Shown: positions 47,737-56,530, numbered from the stretch's first letter. The stretch is DNA of 64,000 bases from OLB6 sp964467455 (GCA_964467455.1 CAYXQJ010000004.1:62001-126000); one strand, 5' to 3'. The notes: generated from the sequence alone by a model not told the origin. A program made the numbers and translations.

Positions 47737-49306
47737 GAAACAGATCCTTTGGGTTGATGACGAGATCGAGATGCTAAAGCCGCATCTGATCCTACTTGAG
47801 CAGCGTGGCTACGGTGTGAGCACTGCCACCAATGGCGAAGATGCGATCGAACTTGCGCAGCAGCAGCGATTCGATCTGATCTTTCTTGATGAGATGATGG
47901 TGGGGATCTCCGGTCTGGAGACGCTTGCCGTGCTCAAGGACATCGATGCGTCGGTGCCCGTCGTCATGGTCACCAAGAACGAGCAGGAGACGTTGATGGA
48001 AGAAGCCATCGGTCGGAAGATCGATGACTATCTGACGAAACCTGTGAACCCCACACAGATCTTGGCGGCCTGCAAGAAATTCTTGGAAACACAACGGATC
48101 AAGGAAGAAAAGATCACGGCCGACTTCCATCAGGAGTACGGTCAGATCTCGCGTAAGCTGCTCGACCGTATGGATTGGTCTGAGTGGCTCGACGTGTATA
48201 TCAAGCTGACACAGCGGAGCGTAGAGTTGGACCGCCACCCCGACGTGGGGCTTGAACAGTCGCTGCGCGACCAGTGGAAAGAATGCAACGCCGAGTTCTC
48301 GAAGTTCATCGAGTCGGAGTACAAAGGCTGGCTCGTTGACCGCGACAAGCGCGAAGAGGGGATGCCGCTGTTGTCGCCGCACCTGCTCGACTCGTTCCTC
48401 GTCCCTCGACTGCAAAACGGTCGGCCAACGTTCTTTATCGTGGTTGACTGCATGCGCCTTGACCAGTGGATGGTCATGGAGCAACACGTCCGCCATCAGT
48501 TCAACATTCAACGTGAGTATTACTGCGGCATCCTTCCCACGGCGACGCCGTATGCCCGTAATTCCATTTTTGCCGGTCTGTTCCCGACGGACATCAACAA
48601 ACATTATCCGCAGTTCACGATCGATGAACGGGGAAGTGATGAACACACGCTGAACCGGAATGAAAAAGAACTCTTGGATCTGTTCCTGCAACGTCGGCGC
48701 ATCAAACTCAAGAACGATCTTCAGTACATCAAGATCATCGACACGGACTTCGGCAAGCGTATCGAGGCTGATATCATGCGCTATGCAAAACATCAGCTCA
48801 CGGCCATTGTGATCAATGCTGTGGACATGATCGCCCACTCACGAAGCGACTATCCGATCTTGAAAGAGATCGCTCCTGATGAGCCGGCCTATCGGACGCT
48901 GACCAATTCCTGGTTCCAACACTCCTCGTTCTACGGCATCCTGCGTCAGCTGGCCGCCGTGCCCGACGTCCAGATCATCATCACCACCGACCACGGAAGC
49001 GTGCGGTGCCTGCGGGGTGCAAAAGTGATCGGCGACCGCGAGACCACGACCAATCTGCGCTACAAGATCGGTCGGAACGTCAAGGCCGACGAGCGCGACG
49101 CCCTGGTGATCAAAGACCCCGAGGCCTGGAAGATCCCGGCGGGCGGCGTGGCCACCACATGCGTCATTGCCAAGGATGACCGATACTTCGTCTATCCCAC
49201 CGACTACCATAAATACCTTTCCAAATACCGTGATTCCTTCCAACACGGAGGCATCTCCTTGGAGGAGATGGTCCTTCCTGTGGTAATTTTGGAGTCACGG
49301 GGTTAG
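47735..49306 (+). CDS. porX: PorX-like response regulator with PglZ phosphodiesterase domain
   Basis: A 523-residue two-domain protein. Residues 1-120 are a receiver with acidic pocket VDDE, phospho-acceptor Asp52 in LIFLDEMM, and Lys81 in VMVTKNEQE. A helical linker leads to the PglZ domain (about 200-520) of the alkaline phosphatase superfamily: FFIVVDCMRLDQW, LPTATPYARNSIF (nucleophile Thr), DMIAHSR and IITTDHGSVR supply metal ligands. In Porphyromonas and Flavobacterium, PorX with PorY controls the type IX secretion system and cleaves oligonucleotides. Its presence agrees with the six T9SS cargo genes here. No porY kinase is next to it; tsaE follows by 17 bases. Confidence 0.93.
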   Translation: MKQILWVDDEIEMLKPHLILLEQRGYGVSTATNGEDAIELAQQQRFDLIFLDEMMVGISGLETLAVLKDIDASVPVVMVTKNEQETLMEEAIGRKIDDYLTKPVNPTQILAACKKFLETQRIKEEKITADFHQEYGQISRKLLDRMDWSEWLDVYIKLTQRSVELDRHPDVGLEQSLRDQWKECNAEFSKFIESEYKGWLVDRDKREEGMPLLSPHLLDSFLVPRLQNGRPTFFIVVDCMRLDQWMVMEQHVRHQFNIQREYYCGILPTATPYARNSIFAGLFPTDINKHYPQFTIDERGSDEHTLNRNEKELLDLFLQRRRIKLKNDLQYIKIIDTDFGKRIEADIMRYAKHQLTAIVINAVDMIAHSRSDYPILKEIAPDEPAYRTLTNSWFQHSSFYGILRQLAAVPDVQIIITTDHGSVRCLRGAKVIGDRETTTNLRYKIGRNVKADERDALVIKDPEAWKIPAGGVATTCVIAKDDRYFVYPTDYHKYLSKYRDSFQHGGISLEEMVLPVVILESRG

Positions 49307-49323
49307 ACTAATCGTGGGGTAGT

Positions 49324-49776
49324 ATGGACGTTGAGATACTTCGTTCAGAAAGCGAAGAGGAGACGATCCGTTTAGGTGAACAATTTGCCGGACGACTGCA
49401 GCGTGGAGACGTTGTAGCGCTTTATGGTGAATTGGGTGCCGGCAAGACGGAGTTCGTCAAAGGGATCTGCCAGTTTTATGCGGTCGAGGACCTCGTCACG
49501 AGTCCGACCTTCACGATCATCAACCAATACGCCGGCCAGACAACGGAAGGGGATGCGCTGAAGATCTACCACGTGGATCTATACCGCATTGAATCCGAAG
49601 AGCAGCTCGTTAACGTGGGCTTCGACGACATGGTCTTTGCCCATGACGGTCTGAAGCTCGTGGAGTGGCCCGAACACGCCGGTAAACACTTGCCCGAGGC
49701 CTATTGGATCGTCCGCCTGTCGCCCGACCCGGACAACGACGACGCACGGTCCATCGAGATCACGCGCTCGGCCTGA
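49324..49776 (+). CDS. tsaE: tRNA threonylcarbamoyladenosine biosynthesis ATPase TsaE
   Basis: A 150-residue P-loop protein needed for the t6A37 modification of ANN-decoding tRNAs, working with TsaB and TsaD. Seen: Walker A GELGAGKTEFVKGIC, then SPTFTIINQY (switch region), YHVDLYRIESEEQL and LVEWPEHAG. Length is normal. It probably shares a transcript with porX. A TAnnTTTG element directly after its stop serves the next gene. Confidence 0.96.
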   Translation: MDVEILRSESEEETIRLGEQFAGRLQRGDVVALYGELGAGKTEFVKGICQFYAVEDLVTSPTFTIINQYAGQTTEGDALKIYHVDLYRIESEEQLVNVGFDDMVFAHDGLKLVEWPEHAGKHLPEAYWIVRLSPDPDNDDARSIEITRSA

Positions 49777-49788
49777 GCCATCGCTCCG

Positions 49789-49796
49789 TATTTTTG
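49789..49796 (+). promoter_or_regulatory. TAnnTTTG element for the aminotransferase gene
   Basis: TATTTTTG lies 60 bases before the ATG at 49857, in the gap after tsaE. Confidence 0.5.
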
Positions 49797-49856
49797 CAGG
49801 ATGTATGGCACGGAAGATCCGTGCTGTTCCACCACACCTTTTCCTAGATCATTAGT

Positions 49857-51035
49857 ATGAATGTCGCGGCACGGATGTCCCGTCTCGGAACAGAGACGGC
49901 GTTTGAAGTCTTGTTGAAAGCCAGAGCGCTTGAAGCCCAAGGACGCAGTATCGTTCACCTGGAGATCGGTGAGCCCGATTTTGATACTCCACAGAATGTG
50001 ATCGATGCAGCAAAAGATGCACTCGATCGCGGCTTCACGCACTATGGTCCTGCCGCCGGCCTTCCGGAAGCGCGTGCGGCCGTTGCCGAATACATGAACA
50101 AGACCCGCGGCTATCACATGTGGGATGCCGATAACGTTGTCATCACGCCCGGTGCAAAACCGATCATGTTCTACGGAATGATGGCCGTGATCGATGAAGG
50201 GGATGAGGTCATTTATCCGAATCCGGGCTTTCCGATCTATGAATCGGTGATCCGTTTTCTCGGTGCCGTGCCGGTGCCGCTGCAGTTGAAAGAAGAGAAC
50301 GAGTTTCGTCTCGACGTCGCGGACCTCGAAAAGCTCATCACGCCGAAGACGCGAATGCTGATCATCAACACGCCGCAAAATCCTACCGGCGGTATCTTGA
50401 CCTATGACGACCTCAAGCGCATCGCTGAGTTGGCGGTCAAGCACGACATCATCGTTCTTAGCGATGAGATCTACTCACAAGTGGTCTATGGTGACTTCCA
50501 CCACACGTCCATCACGCAGTTCGACGGAATGGCCGAACGCACGATGGTACTCGACGGCTTCTCAAAGACGTTCGCCATGACGGGATGGCGCCTCGGCTAT
50601 GGTCTCTTCCCCAAGAATATCGCCAAGCTCGTCGCCAAGCTCCAAACGAACTGCACGTCGTGCACCAGTTCGTTCTCACAGATCGCCGGTATCGAAGCCC
50701 TCAACGATCGCACGTTGCCGCGCGTGAACGAATTCCTCGCTGAGTTCGAACGCCGCCGCGACCTCATCGTCCAGCGCTTGAACGAGATCCCGGGTTTCCG
50801 CTGCCATAAACCGCATGGAGCGTTCTACGTCTTCCCGAACATCACCGGCACCGGCATGACCAGTGCCGAGATGGAGAACTTCCTCCTCAACGATGCCGGT
50901 GTGGCCTGCCTCTCCGGTACGGCCTTCGGTGCCTACGGTGAAGGCTTCATCCGCTTCTCCTATGCCAACAGCATCGAGAACATCGAAGAAGCCATGACTC
51001 GCGTCAAGACAGCCATCGAAAAGCGCCTTGGCTAA
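49857..51035 (+). CDS. Class I/II pyridoxal-phosphate aminotransferase
   Basis: A 392-residue enzyme of the aspartate aminotransferase fold (subgroup I-gamma). Seen: HLEIGEPDFDTP and YGPAAGLPEAR near the N-terminus, INTPQNPTGG, SDEIYSQVVY, the PLP-lysine motif SKTFAMTGWRLGY (Lys about 239) and RFSYANS with the carboxylate-binding Arg. Family members act on aspartate, prephenate, kynurenine or branched substrates; exact specificity cannot be read. Its stop overlaps the TTG start of the AlkD-like gene. Confidence 0.93.
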   Translation: MNVAARMSRLGTETAFEVLLKARALEAQGRSIVHLEIGEPDFDTPQNVIDAAKDALDRGFTHYGPAAGLPEARAAVAEYMNKTRGYHMWDADNVVITPGAKPIMFYGMMAVIDEGDEVIYPNPGFPIYESVIRFLGAVPVPLQLKEENEFRLDVADLEKLITPKTRMLIINTPQNPTGGILTYDDLKRIAELAVKHDIIVLSDEIYSQVVYGDFHHTSITQFDGMAERTMVLDGFSKTFAMTGWRLGYGLFPKNIAKLVAKLQTNCTSCTSSFSQIAGIEALNDRTLPRVNEFLAEFERRRDLIVQRLNEIPGFRCHKPHGAFYVFPNITGTGMTSAEMENFLLNDAGVACLSGTAFGAYGEGFIRFSYANSIENIEEAMTRVKTAIEKRLG

Positions 51036-51723
51036 CCCTAAACACATCGCCGCAACCGTAACGGCACGATTGGCATCCCATGCAGATGCTGATCGTGCCG
51101 TTGCCATGTCGGCCTATATGCGTGATCTGTTCACCTTCTACGGCGTCGACTCACCAACACGAAAACAGATCGAAGCCACAAGCTTCCGCGACGTACTGCA
51201 TCAAGCTGATCCGTTCGCGGTCGCCAAAGAACTGTGGCGCGATCCCCACCGTGAGTGCCGCTACGTTGCCTGCGATCTGTTGCGGCGCAGTTTGTCGAAG
51301 AAAACATTGCCGGACATTGATGCCGGCCGTTCGCTGAGAACCCTCGAGTTTCTCATCACCCACGACTCGTGGTGGGACACGATCGATACGCTCGCACCAA
51401 ACGCGGCCTATCCACTGTTGACGCGATATCCTGACATGGACCTGCACACAACAGCCCGACGATGGATCGATGACGACAACATCTGGCTGCAACGTTCTGC
51501 CATTCTTGTGCAGCTGAAAGCAAAACAACACACCGATGCCGATCTGTTGTTTGAACTCATCCAACGTCGCATCACATCAACAGAATTCTTTATTCGGAAG
51601 GGGGCTGGTTGGGCCCTTCGAGAATATTCGAAAACAGATCCGCATCGCGTCAGACGTTTTCTTGACGCGCACCGTAATGTGATGAGTGGCCTGACGTATC
51701 GAGAAGCGTCGAAGTACTGCTGA
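51028..51723 (+). CDS. AlkD-like DNA alkylation repair protein
   Basis: A 231-residue all-helical HEAT-like repeat protein of the AlkC/AlkD glycosylase family. Typical segments: YMRDLFTFYGVDSPTRKQI, CRYVACDLLRRSLSKKTL, EFLITHDSWWDTIDTLAPN (with the catalytic-cleft Trp and Asp), LQRSAILVQLKAKQHTD and FIRKGAGWALREYSKTDP. AlkD removes 3- and 7-alkylpurines. The start is TTG at 51028, overlapping the aminotransferase stop; the family N-terminus supports it. The 3' end overlaps the convergent glycosyltransferase gene by 74 bases. Confidence 0.88.
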   Translation: MANPKHIAATVTARLASHADADRAVAMSAYMRDLFTFYGVDSPTRKQIEATSFRDVLHQADPFAVAKELWRDPHRECRYVACDLLRRSLSKKTLPDIDAGRSLRTLEFLITHDSWWDTIDTLAPNAAYPLLTRYPDMDLHTTARRWIDDDNIWLQRSAILVQLKAKQHTDADLLFELIQRRITSTEFFIRKGAGWALREYSKTDPHRVRRFLDAHRNVMSGLTYREASKYC

Positions 51724-52531
51724 GATCTTGCTCATCAATACCGTGTTCGGTTCGAACGCGATGTGTCGCACGTGTCTCTGCACGAATGGCGTTATTGCGT
51801 TCGAGATCGGCAGCATTCACATAGCCGCGTCCGTGTTCCAAGTGCAGACAAACAGCACGATATCGGATGCCATGACCTCGGATGCCGGCATTCTCGAGGC
51901 GTTCGCCGAGCTCTCGATCCTCGCCGCCGTAACGCATACGTACGTCGAAGCCGTTGGCGGCTAACAGATCGTTACGCCATCCCGATGCGTTGTGACCGTT
52001 CCACGTCGGACGTGTTGTGGTGAGCTGATCGATGAGCGTTGCTGCTCGCCCCTTGACAAGGAGTTTGAGGTCTTTGCGTGAAGGCGGCTGACCATGTGCG
52101 GCGAGCCATGAGCGAACGAAGCAGCGTTGATGGACAACGTCTGCGGCCGTGATCGCCTGTGAGGCGTCCAACGTGAGTTTGTGGTAGCCACCGGAGAGAA
52201 ACCGTCCGGGACGTGCATGGTGTGCGTGGACGGCAAGAAAGTCTGCGCGTGGAATACAATCGCCATCGGTGAAGACGAGGTAGTCTGATGTAGAGATCGC
52301 AATCGCAGCATTGAGGATCTCGGTCTTCCGAAAACCATCGTCGGCATGCCATACGTGTCGCAAGGGCAAGCGGCCTTGAAATGAACGGATCACCTCGGCA
52401 GTGACGGTATCCGACCCATCGTCGGCGATGATGATCTCGTCCGGCCGGTGATGTTGCAGACACCATCCTTCCAAGGCAAGGCCGAGCCAGTGCGGCTGGT
52501 TATAGGTGCTGACGATCACACCGATCGTCAT
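51650..52531 (-). CDS. Family 2 glycosyltransferase (galactosyltransferase-like)
   Basis: A 293-residue cytoplasmic GT2. N-terminal Rossmann-like domain: IGVIVSTYNQPHWLGLALEG, IIIADDGSDT, TDGDCIPRADFLAVH (DGD, the DxD metal site). A C-terminal acceptor part includes WNGHNASGWRNDLLAANGFDVRMRYGGEDRELGERL, where the G-G-E-D is the usual second acidic motif. This matches the GT2/GT7-like sugar transferases of polysaccharide clusters. The C-terminal tail (SSTSTLLDTSGHSSHYG) is low-complexity and is the part that overlaps AlkD. It overlaps the CDF gene by 4 bases. Confidence 0.88.
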   Translation of the reverse strand: MTIGVIVSTYNQPHWLGLALEGWCLQHHRPDEIIIADDGSDTVTAEVIRSFQGRLPLRHVWHADDGFRKTEILNAAIAISTSDYLVFTDGDCIPRADFLAVHAHHARPGRFLSGGYHKLTLDASQAITAADVVHQRCFVRSWLAAHGQPPSRKDLKLLVKGRAATLIDQLTTTRPTWNGHNASGWRNDLLAANGFDVRMRYGGEDRELGERLENAGIRGHGIRYRAVCLHLEHGRGYVNAADLERNNAIRAETRATHRVRTEHGIDEQDLSSTSTLLDTSGHSSHYGARQENV

Positions 52532-53460
52532 GGATGGTCGCCTGGATGAGTGGACGGCTCGAGGTGCGTGAACACTTCGGTGTTGGGGCGTTGCAGGGCC
52601 GTTGCGAGACGATCTTCGATCATCGTGGCGATCCGGTGCGCCTCAGCGATCGGCATCTCGTCGGGAAACTGGAGGTGTAGGTCGATGTGAGGGATGTGGC
52701 CCGACATACGTAGGCGGAGGCGGTGGTAGGTAACACCACGGCCTCCGGGTAAGCTTCCAGGTAAGTTGCCAAGTAAGTCTTTGAGAATGCTGTGGGCGCG
52801 TTGTTCGAGTTCGGCGTCGGTGCGGTCGAGCAGGCCATCAACGGAGCGAGTGACGAGTCGGCTGCCTTCATACAAAATGTTCGCACCGAAGAGGATCGCC
52901 ATGGCAGGGTCAAGCCATAGGAGCCCTGTCCATTGGGCGAGCAAAAGTCCCAAGACGGCGCCGGCACTGGTCCATGCATCGGTGAGGACGTGTTTGCCAT
53001 TCGCTTCCACGATGAGGGAGTGATCGCGGCGACCACGGCGCACTAAGAACCAACCGAGGGCAGCATTGACTGCGCCGGCACCGGCGGTGATGGTCATGCC
53101 GAGGTCAAGGCGTTGGAGTTCGATGCCGACGATAAGTTTTTCGATCGCCGAAGCTATGATGACGATCGCCGCAATGCAGATGAGTGCACCTTCAACGCCG
53201 GCACTGATGAAGGCGATCTTATCATGACCGTAATGATGTTCTTTGTCCGGTGGGCGTGATGTCAGACGCAGGGCATACCATGCGAACCACACCGCGATGA
53301 TGTGCACGACACTTTCGGCGGCATCCGAGAAGATCACCGACGAGCCCGTGATCAGAAAGGCCGTCCACTTGGCCGCAAGCATGAGCACGCCTACGGCCAA
53401 GGACAGGTTCATCGCAAAGGCGAGACCATTAGGTGTTGAGGGACTTGAGGAACTCTGCAT
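52528..53460 (-). CDS. Cation diffusion facilitator (CDF) family transporter
   Basis: About 310 residues. Six helices with the CDF metal site in FSDAAESVVH (helix 2: DxxxE/H variation) and EANGKHVLTDAWTSAGAV (helix 5, HxxxD). A cytoplasmic C-terminal domain follows (220-300, MSGHIPHIDLHLQFPDEM, AEAHRIATMIEDRLA). Exporters of this family move Zn, Fe, Co or Mn out by proton antiport. The true start is either ATG 53460 (used here, overlaps rho by 32 bases) or 53412; the longer open frame is antisense noise through rho. It follows rho on the same strand. Confidence 0.88.
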   Translation of the reverse strand: MQSSSSPSTPNGLAFAMNLSLAVGVLMLAAKWTAFLITGSSVIFSDAAESVVHIIAVWFAWYALRLTSRPPDKEHHYGHDKIAFISAGVEGALICIAAIVIIASAIEKLIVGIELQRLDLGMTITAGAGAVNAALGWFLVRRGRRDHSLIVEANGKHVLTDAWTSAGAVLGLLLAQWTGLLWLDPAMAILFGANILYEGSRLVTRSVDGLLDRTDAELEQRAHSILKDLLGNLPGSLPGGRGVTYHRLRLRMSGHIPHIDLHLQFPDEMPIAEAHRIATMIEDRLATALQRPNTEVFTHLEPSTHPGDHP

Positions 53461-54865
53461 TCGACTTGGTGGCTCGCAGACGTTCAAGAAGGGTCTCCAT
53501 CGCTTCGATGGGCGGATCATCGCCGAGGACCTTGCGCAAGATCCACACCTTGTTGAGTTCTTCCTGCGTGAGCAGAAGTTCTTCGCGTCGGGTACCGGAA
53601 CGATTGACGTCGATGGCCGGATAGATCCGACGGTCGGCGATCTTTCGTTCGAGGACCAACTCCATGTTGCCGGTGCCTTTGAACTCTTCAAAGATCACTT
53701 CGTCCATGCGCGAGTTTGTCTCCACAAGGGCCGTTGCAATGATGGTCAGCGAGCCGCCTTCTTCCACGTTGCGGGCTGCGCCGAAGAAACGCTTCGGACG
53801 ATGCAATGCGTTGGCATCAACGCCACCAGAGAGCAGCTTTCCTGACTGCGGCACCACGGTGTTGTGGGCGCGGGCAAGGCGCGTGATCGAGTCGAGCAGG
53901 ATCACCACGTCTTGTTTGCTTTCAACCAGACGTTTGGCCTTTTCGATGACCATGTCTGCAACGTGTACGTGGCGTTCCGGTGGTTCATCAAAGGTCGACG
54001 CGACGACCTCGGCATTCACACTGCGCTGCATGTCCGTCACTTCTTCCGGACGTTCGTCGATCAACAAGACGATGAGCTTCACTTCCGGGTGGTTGCGGGC
54101 GATCGCATTGGCGAGCTTCTGCAACAAGATCGTCTTACCGGCTTTCGGCGGCGACACGATCAGTCCACGTTGACCCTTGCCGATCGGCGCGATCATATCG
54201 ATGATGCGCGTGCTGTGTTCGGAGTGGATCGTCTCGAGTTGTAGACGTTCGGCAGGATAGAGCGGGGTGAGATTCTCAAAGGAAATGCGCGGCTGGTTCT
54301 CAAAGAACGGCTGATAGTTCAGCTGTTCGATGCGCACCAGAGCATAGAAACGCTCACCGGGCTTGGCGGCACGGATATATCCCTTGACCGTATCGCCGGT
54401 GCGAAGGTTATACCGACGAACCTGCGAAGGGGAGATATAGACGTCGCTGCGCGACGGTAGGTAGTTGTTATCGGACGAACGCAAGAAGGCATAGCCGTCG
54501 GGCAGGACTTCCACCACGCCGACGGACAGCGACAGCTGCTCTTGCTGGTGGGTCTCCTTGACCTTACGTGCGTTGTCGGTCTCGATGATCTTCGCGATCA
54601 GGTCTTGCTTCTTCAAGTCGCCGGGATTTTCGATCCCGATGGTCTTGGCGACCTCGATCAATTCTGCGACCTTCTTGGCTTTCAGACCTGCCTGATCGAT
54701 GGGCGGAGTAGTTGGGCGAACCGGTGTTGGCTCTGCCTGCGGTGGTTCTTCAAATGGTTCGTTAGGTAGACCCTGTGGGTCGCGGTCTCGGTCACGATCT
54801 CTGTCGCGGAAGCGACGATCTCGATGATTACGAGGTCCTCTCGGCGGTCGTTGCCGTGGTGCCAT
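53429..54865 (-). CDS. rho: Transcription termination factor Rho
   Basis: A 478-residue hexameric RNA helicase. The ATG at 54865 gives a low-complexity basic/acidic N-terminus (RGPRNHRDRRFRDRDRDR) and a Pro-rich linker. The Rho_N domain follows (about 55-100, LKAKKVAELIEVAKTIGI), then the cold-shock-like RNA-binding domain (about 110-180, VLPDGYAFLRSSDNNYLPS) and the ATPase core with Walker A SPPKAGKT, LLIDERPEEVTDM and the Q/R loops in SGGVDANALHRPKRFFGAARN. Bicyclomycin-site residues appear conserved. N-terminal Arg/Asp tracts are common in high-GC Rho proteins. Confidence 0.97.
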   Translation of the reverse strand: MAPRQRPPRGPRNHRDRRFRDRDRDRDRDPQGLPNEPFEEPPQAEPTPVRPTTPPIDQAGLKAKKVAELIEVAKTIGIENPGDLKKQDLIAKIIETDNARKVKETHQQEQLSLSVGVVEVLPDGYAFLRSSDNNYLPSRSDVYISPSQVRRYNLRTGDTVKGYIRAAKPGERFYALVRIEQLNYQPFFENQPRISFENLTPLYPAERLQLETIHSEHSTRIIDMIAPIGKGQRGLIVSPPKAGKTILLQKLANAIARNHPEVKLIVLLIDERPEEVTDMQRSVNAEVVASTFDEPPERHVHVADMVIEKAKRLVESKQDVVILLDSITRLARAHNTVVPQSGKLLSGGVDANALHRPKRFFGAARNVEEGGSLTIIATALVETNSRMDEVIFEEFKGTGNMELVLERKIADRRIYPAIDVNRSGTRREELLLTQEELNKVWILRKVLGDDPPIEAMETLLERLRATKSNAEFLKSLNT

Positions 54866-55045
54866 GCGCACTCTGACGCAAAGTGGATAAAACTGAATTC
54901 GTAACGGGGTAGGGGGGACCGCATCTCGCGCGGTCATCAAGGAGCTCGCCATGTGTGGCGGCTGGTAGGAACGGATACGAAGTTGGCACCTGGACGCGTC
55001 ATTTCCAAATGTCACGTTTTAGGGGGCTGGCAGTACGTACGCCAT

Positions 55046-55438
55046 ATGATGCCCCTTACCATCCTTTTCGTTTTGATCGCCGACCACACGGCAGTCGTCT
55101 ATTCTCCAACGCCCCTTGCCTCGGTCACCAGTTCGTCAACGCACCGACTCATGATGGGGGCATGGAAACCAATGCGACGGGCGAATGTTGTTGACCGGCG
55201 GTCCGTGGTCAAGGATCATATCGACCTGCCGCCAGGTTTTGGCAGCGTGGTTGAATGGACGGTTCATGACCTCAATGGTCGTGAAGTCGACCGCGGTCGA
55301 TCGGTGATCCCGGAAACAGGAGAACGTGTGTTTCGCTGGACGCCAGACGCCGGACGTCGGACGCAGTTCGTCCTGATCACCTTGCGTGACGAGCACGGCC
55401 AATATGTCCGCGGCACGGTCGTAGTCGTACCGAACTGA
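55046..55438 (+). CDS. Short exported protein resembling an isolated T9SS-type C-terminal domain
   Basis: About 130 residues. The ATG at 55046 leads to a hydrophobic N-terminus (MPLTILFVLIADHTAVV) that may be a signal peptide. The rest is a beta-sandwich-like segment (VEWTVHDLNGREVDRGRSV, VFRWTPDAGRRTQFVLITLRDEHGQYVRGTVVVV) that looks like the strand pattern of a T9SS sorting domain (xYDLxGR ... G-xYxVxLx) with no cargo in front. Part of it (WTPDAGRRTQ) is encoded by a heptad repeat at 55338-55365. It is divergent from rho. An alternative longer start at 54953 has no support. Function unknown. Confidence 0.5.
   Translation: MMPLTILFVLIADHTAVVYSPTPLASVTSSSTHRLMMGAWKPMRRANVVDRRSVVKDHIDLPPGFGSVVEWTVHDLNGREVDRGRSVIPETGERVFRWTPDAGRRTQFVLITLRDEHGQYVRGTVVVVPN
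55338..55365. repeat. Heptad tandem repeat within a coding sequence
   Basis: Four 7-bp units GGACGCC, AGACGCC, GGACGTC, GGACGCA. They lie inside the 55046 gene and keep its frame. Same family as 6765-6792. Confidence 0.75.
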
Positions 55439-55448
55439 ACACTCACGG

Positions 55449-55456
55449 TATCTTTG
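55449..55456 (+). promoter_or_regulatory. TAnnTTTG element for the LRR protein gene
   Basis: TATCTTTG ends 3 bases before ATG (55460), the same arrangement as the XRE gene. Confidence 0.55.
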
Positions 55457-55459
55457 TGC

Positions 55460-56530
55460 ATGATGAAAAACCTGATCACCACGCTCTTCCTAGTTATGGC
55501 GGCACTTCCCGTCTATTCACAGCCTCTTATGCCGGGTTCCGGTGGCATGCGCCGCGGGATGGAAAAACCGCGTGATGCAAAGGCCGCGATCGATAAAGCG
55601 TTGCAGACGCCAACGCGTTCCGTGGTCTTGGACCTGGCCATGATGAACATGGAAGCCGTGCCGGCAGAGATCGGCGGTCTTACGTCGCTGAAGGCCGTCC
55701 GTTTCTCCAATAACAAACTCACGTCGCTGCCCGCTGAATTGGCACAATGCCAGCAACTTGAAGAGATCGACCTATCGTACAACAACTTCACGTCGATCCC
55801 TTCGATCCTCTCCAGCTTCCCCAAGCTTCGTCGCGTCAACCTCACCGGCAACCCCCTTGGCAAGCTCGATGAAAAGTCGATGAACAGTCTCGCCAATGTG
55901 AAGATCGTCAAGATGGACGAGTGTGGACTCACAAAGATCCCGGCCAGCATCGGATCATTGCTGGCGGTGCAAGAACTCAGCATGCGCGACAATCAGATCG
56001 AGAAACTCGCGCCAGGTATGTCGAACCTCCTGCAGCTGACCGTGTTGGATCTTGCAAACAACAAGATCACGTCGGTCAACGAGATCAAGGGTCTGCCGGC
56101 TCTCAAGGAGTTGAATCTCTCCAAGAACCGCATCACGAAGGTCGACAGCACGCTGTTCAACATGCCACGTCTGACCGATCTGGACCTTTCGGTGAACAAC
56201 ATCAGTTCGCTACCATCGAACATGATCAGCCCGTCGCTGAGCAATCTGGATCTGGACTCGAATCAGATCAAGGTGTTGCCGGCGGCGATCGGCCAGCTCA
56301 CGTCCATCCAGCGTTTGGTGGTCTCTAACAACCAACTCACCACCATCCCGCCGCAGATCGGCAACTGCCTCCAGCTGGGCGAGCTGGATGCATCGGGAAA
56401 TCGCATCACCGAACTGCCCGTGAAAGAGCTTGTCAGCCTGCCGGGCTTGAACTGCTTGAAGATCTCCGGCACTCCTCCACAGGTCCAGCCCGACGGCACC
56501 TTTACGCCGGTAAATGGAAAAAAACCGTAA
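55460..56530 (+). CDS. Exported leucine-rich repeat protein
   Basis: About 356 residues: signal peptide (KNLITTLFLVMAALPVYS), a short Gly/Met/Arg linker (GSGGMRRGMEKPRD) and about twelve LRR units of 22-24 residues from 55 to 335. The consensus is L-x-x-L-x-L-x-x-N-x-(I/L)-x-x-(L/I)-P, e.g. LKAVRFSNNKLTSLPAELAQ, LTVLDLANNKITSV, LDLDSNQIKVLPAAIGQL. The form is the bacterial-type LRR seen in many surface proteins that bind other proteins. No T9SS tail is present; the protein ends KISGTPPQVQPDGTFTP. Start ATG 55460 or 55463; a promoter word lies directly in front. The tRNA-His follows by 15 bases. Confidence 0.88.
   Translation: MMKNLITTLFLVMAALPVYSQPLMPGSGGMRRGMEKPRDAKAAIDKALQTPTRSVVLDLAMMNMEAVPAEIGGLTSLKAVRFSNNKLTSLPAELAQCQQLEEIDLSYNNFTSIPSILSSFPKLRRVNLTGNPLGKLDEKSMNSLANVKIVKMDECGLTKIPASIGSLLAVQELSMRDNQIEKLAPGMSNLLQLTVLDLANNKITSVNEIKGLPALKELNLSKNRITKVDSTLFNMPRLTDLDLSVNNISSLPSNMISPSLSNLDLDSNQIKVLPAAIGQLTSIQRLVVSNNQLTTIPPQIGNCLQLGELDASGNRITELPVKELVSLPGLNCLKISGTPPQVQPDGTFTPVNGKKP

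Noticed and set aside
47792..48838. A 348-codon minus-strand open frame opposite porX
   Set aside because: It is antisense to a fully conserved two-domain protein, its translation has no family features, and high-G+C codon bias makes such shadows common.
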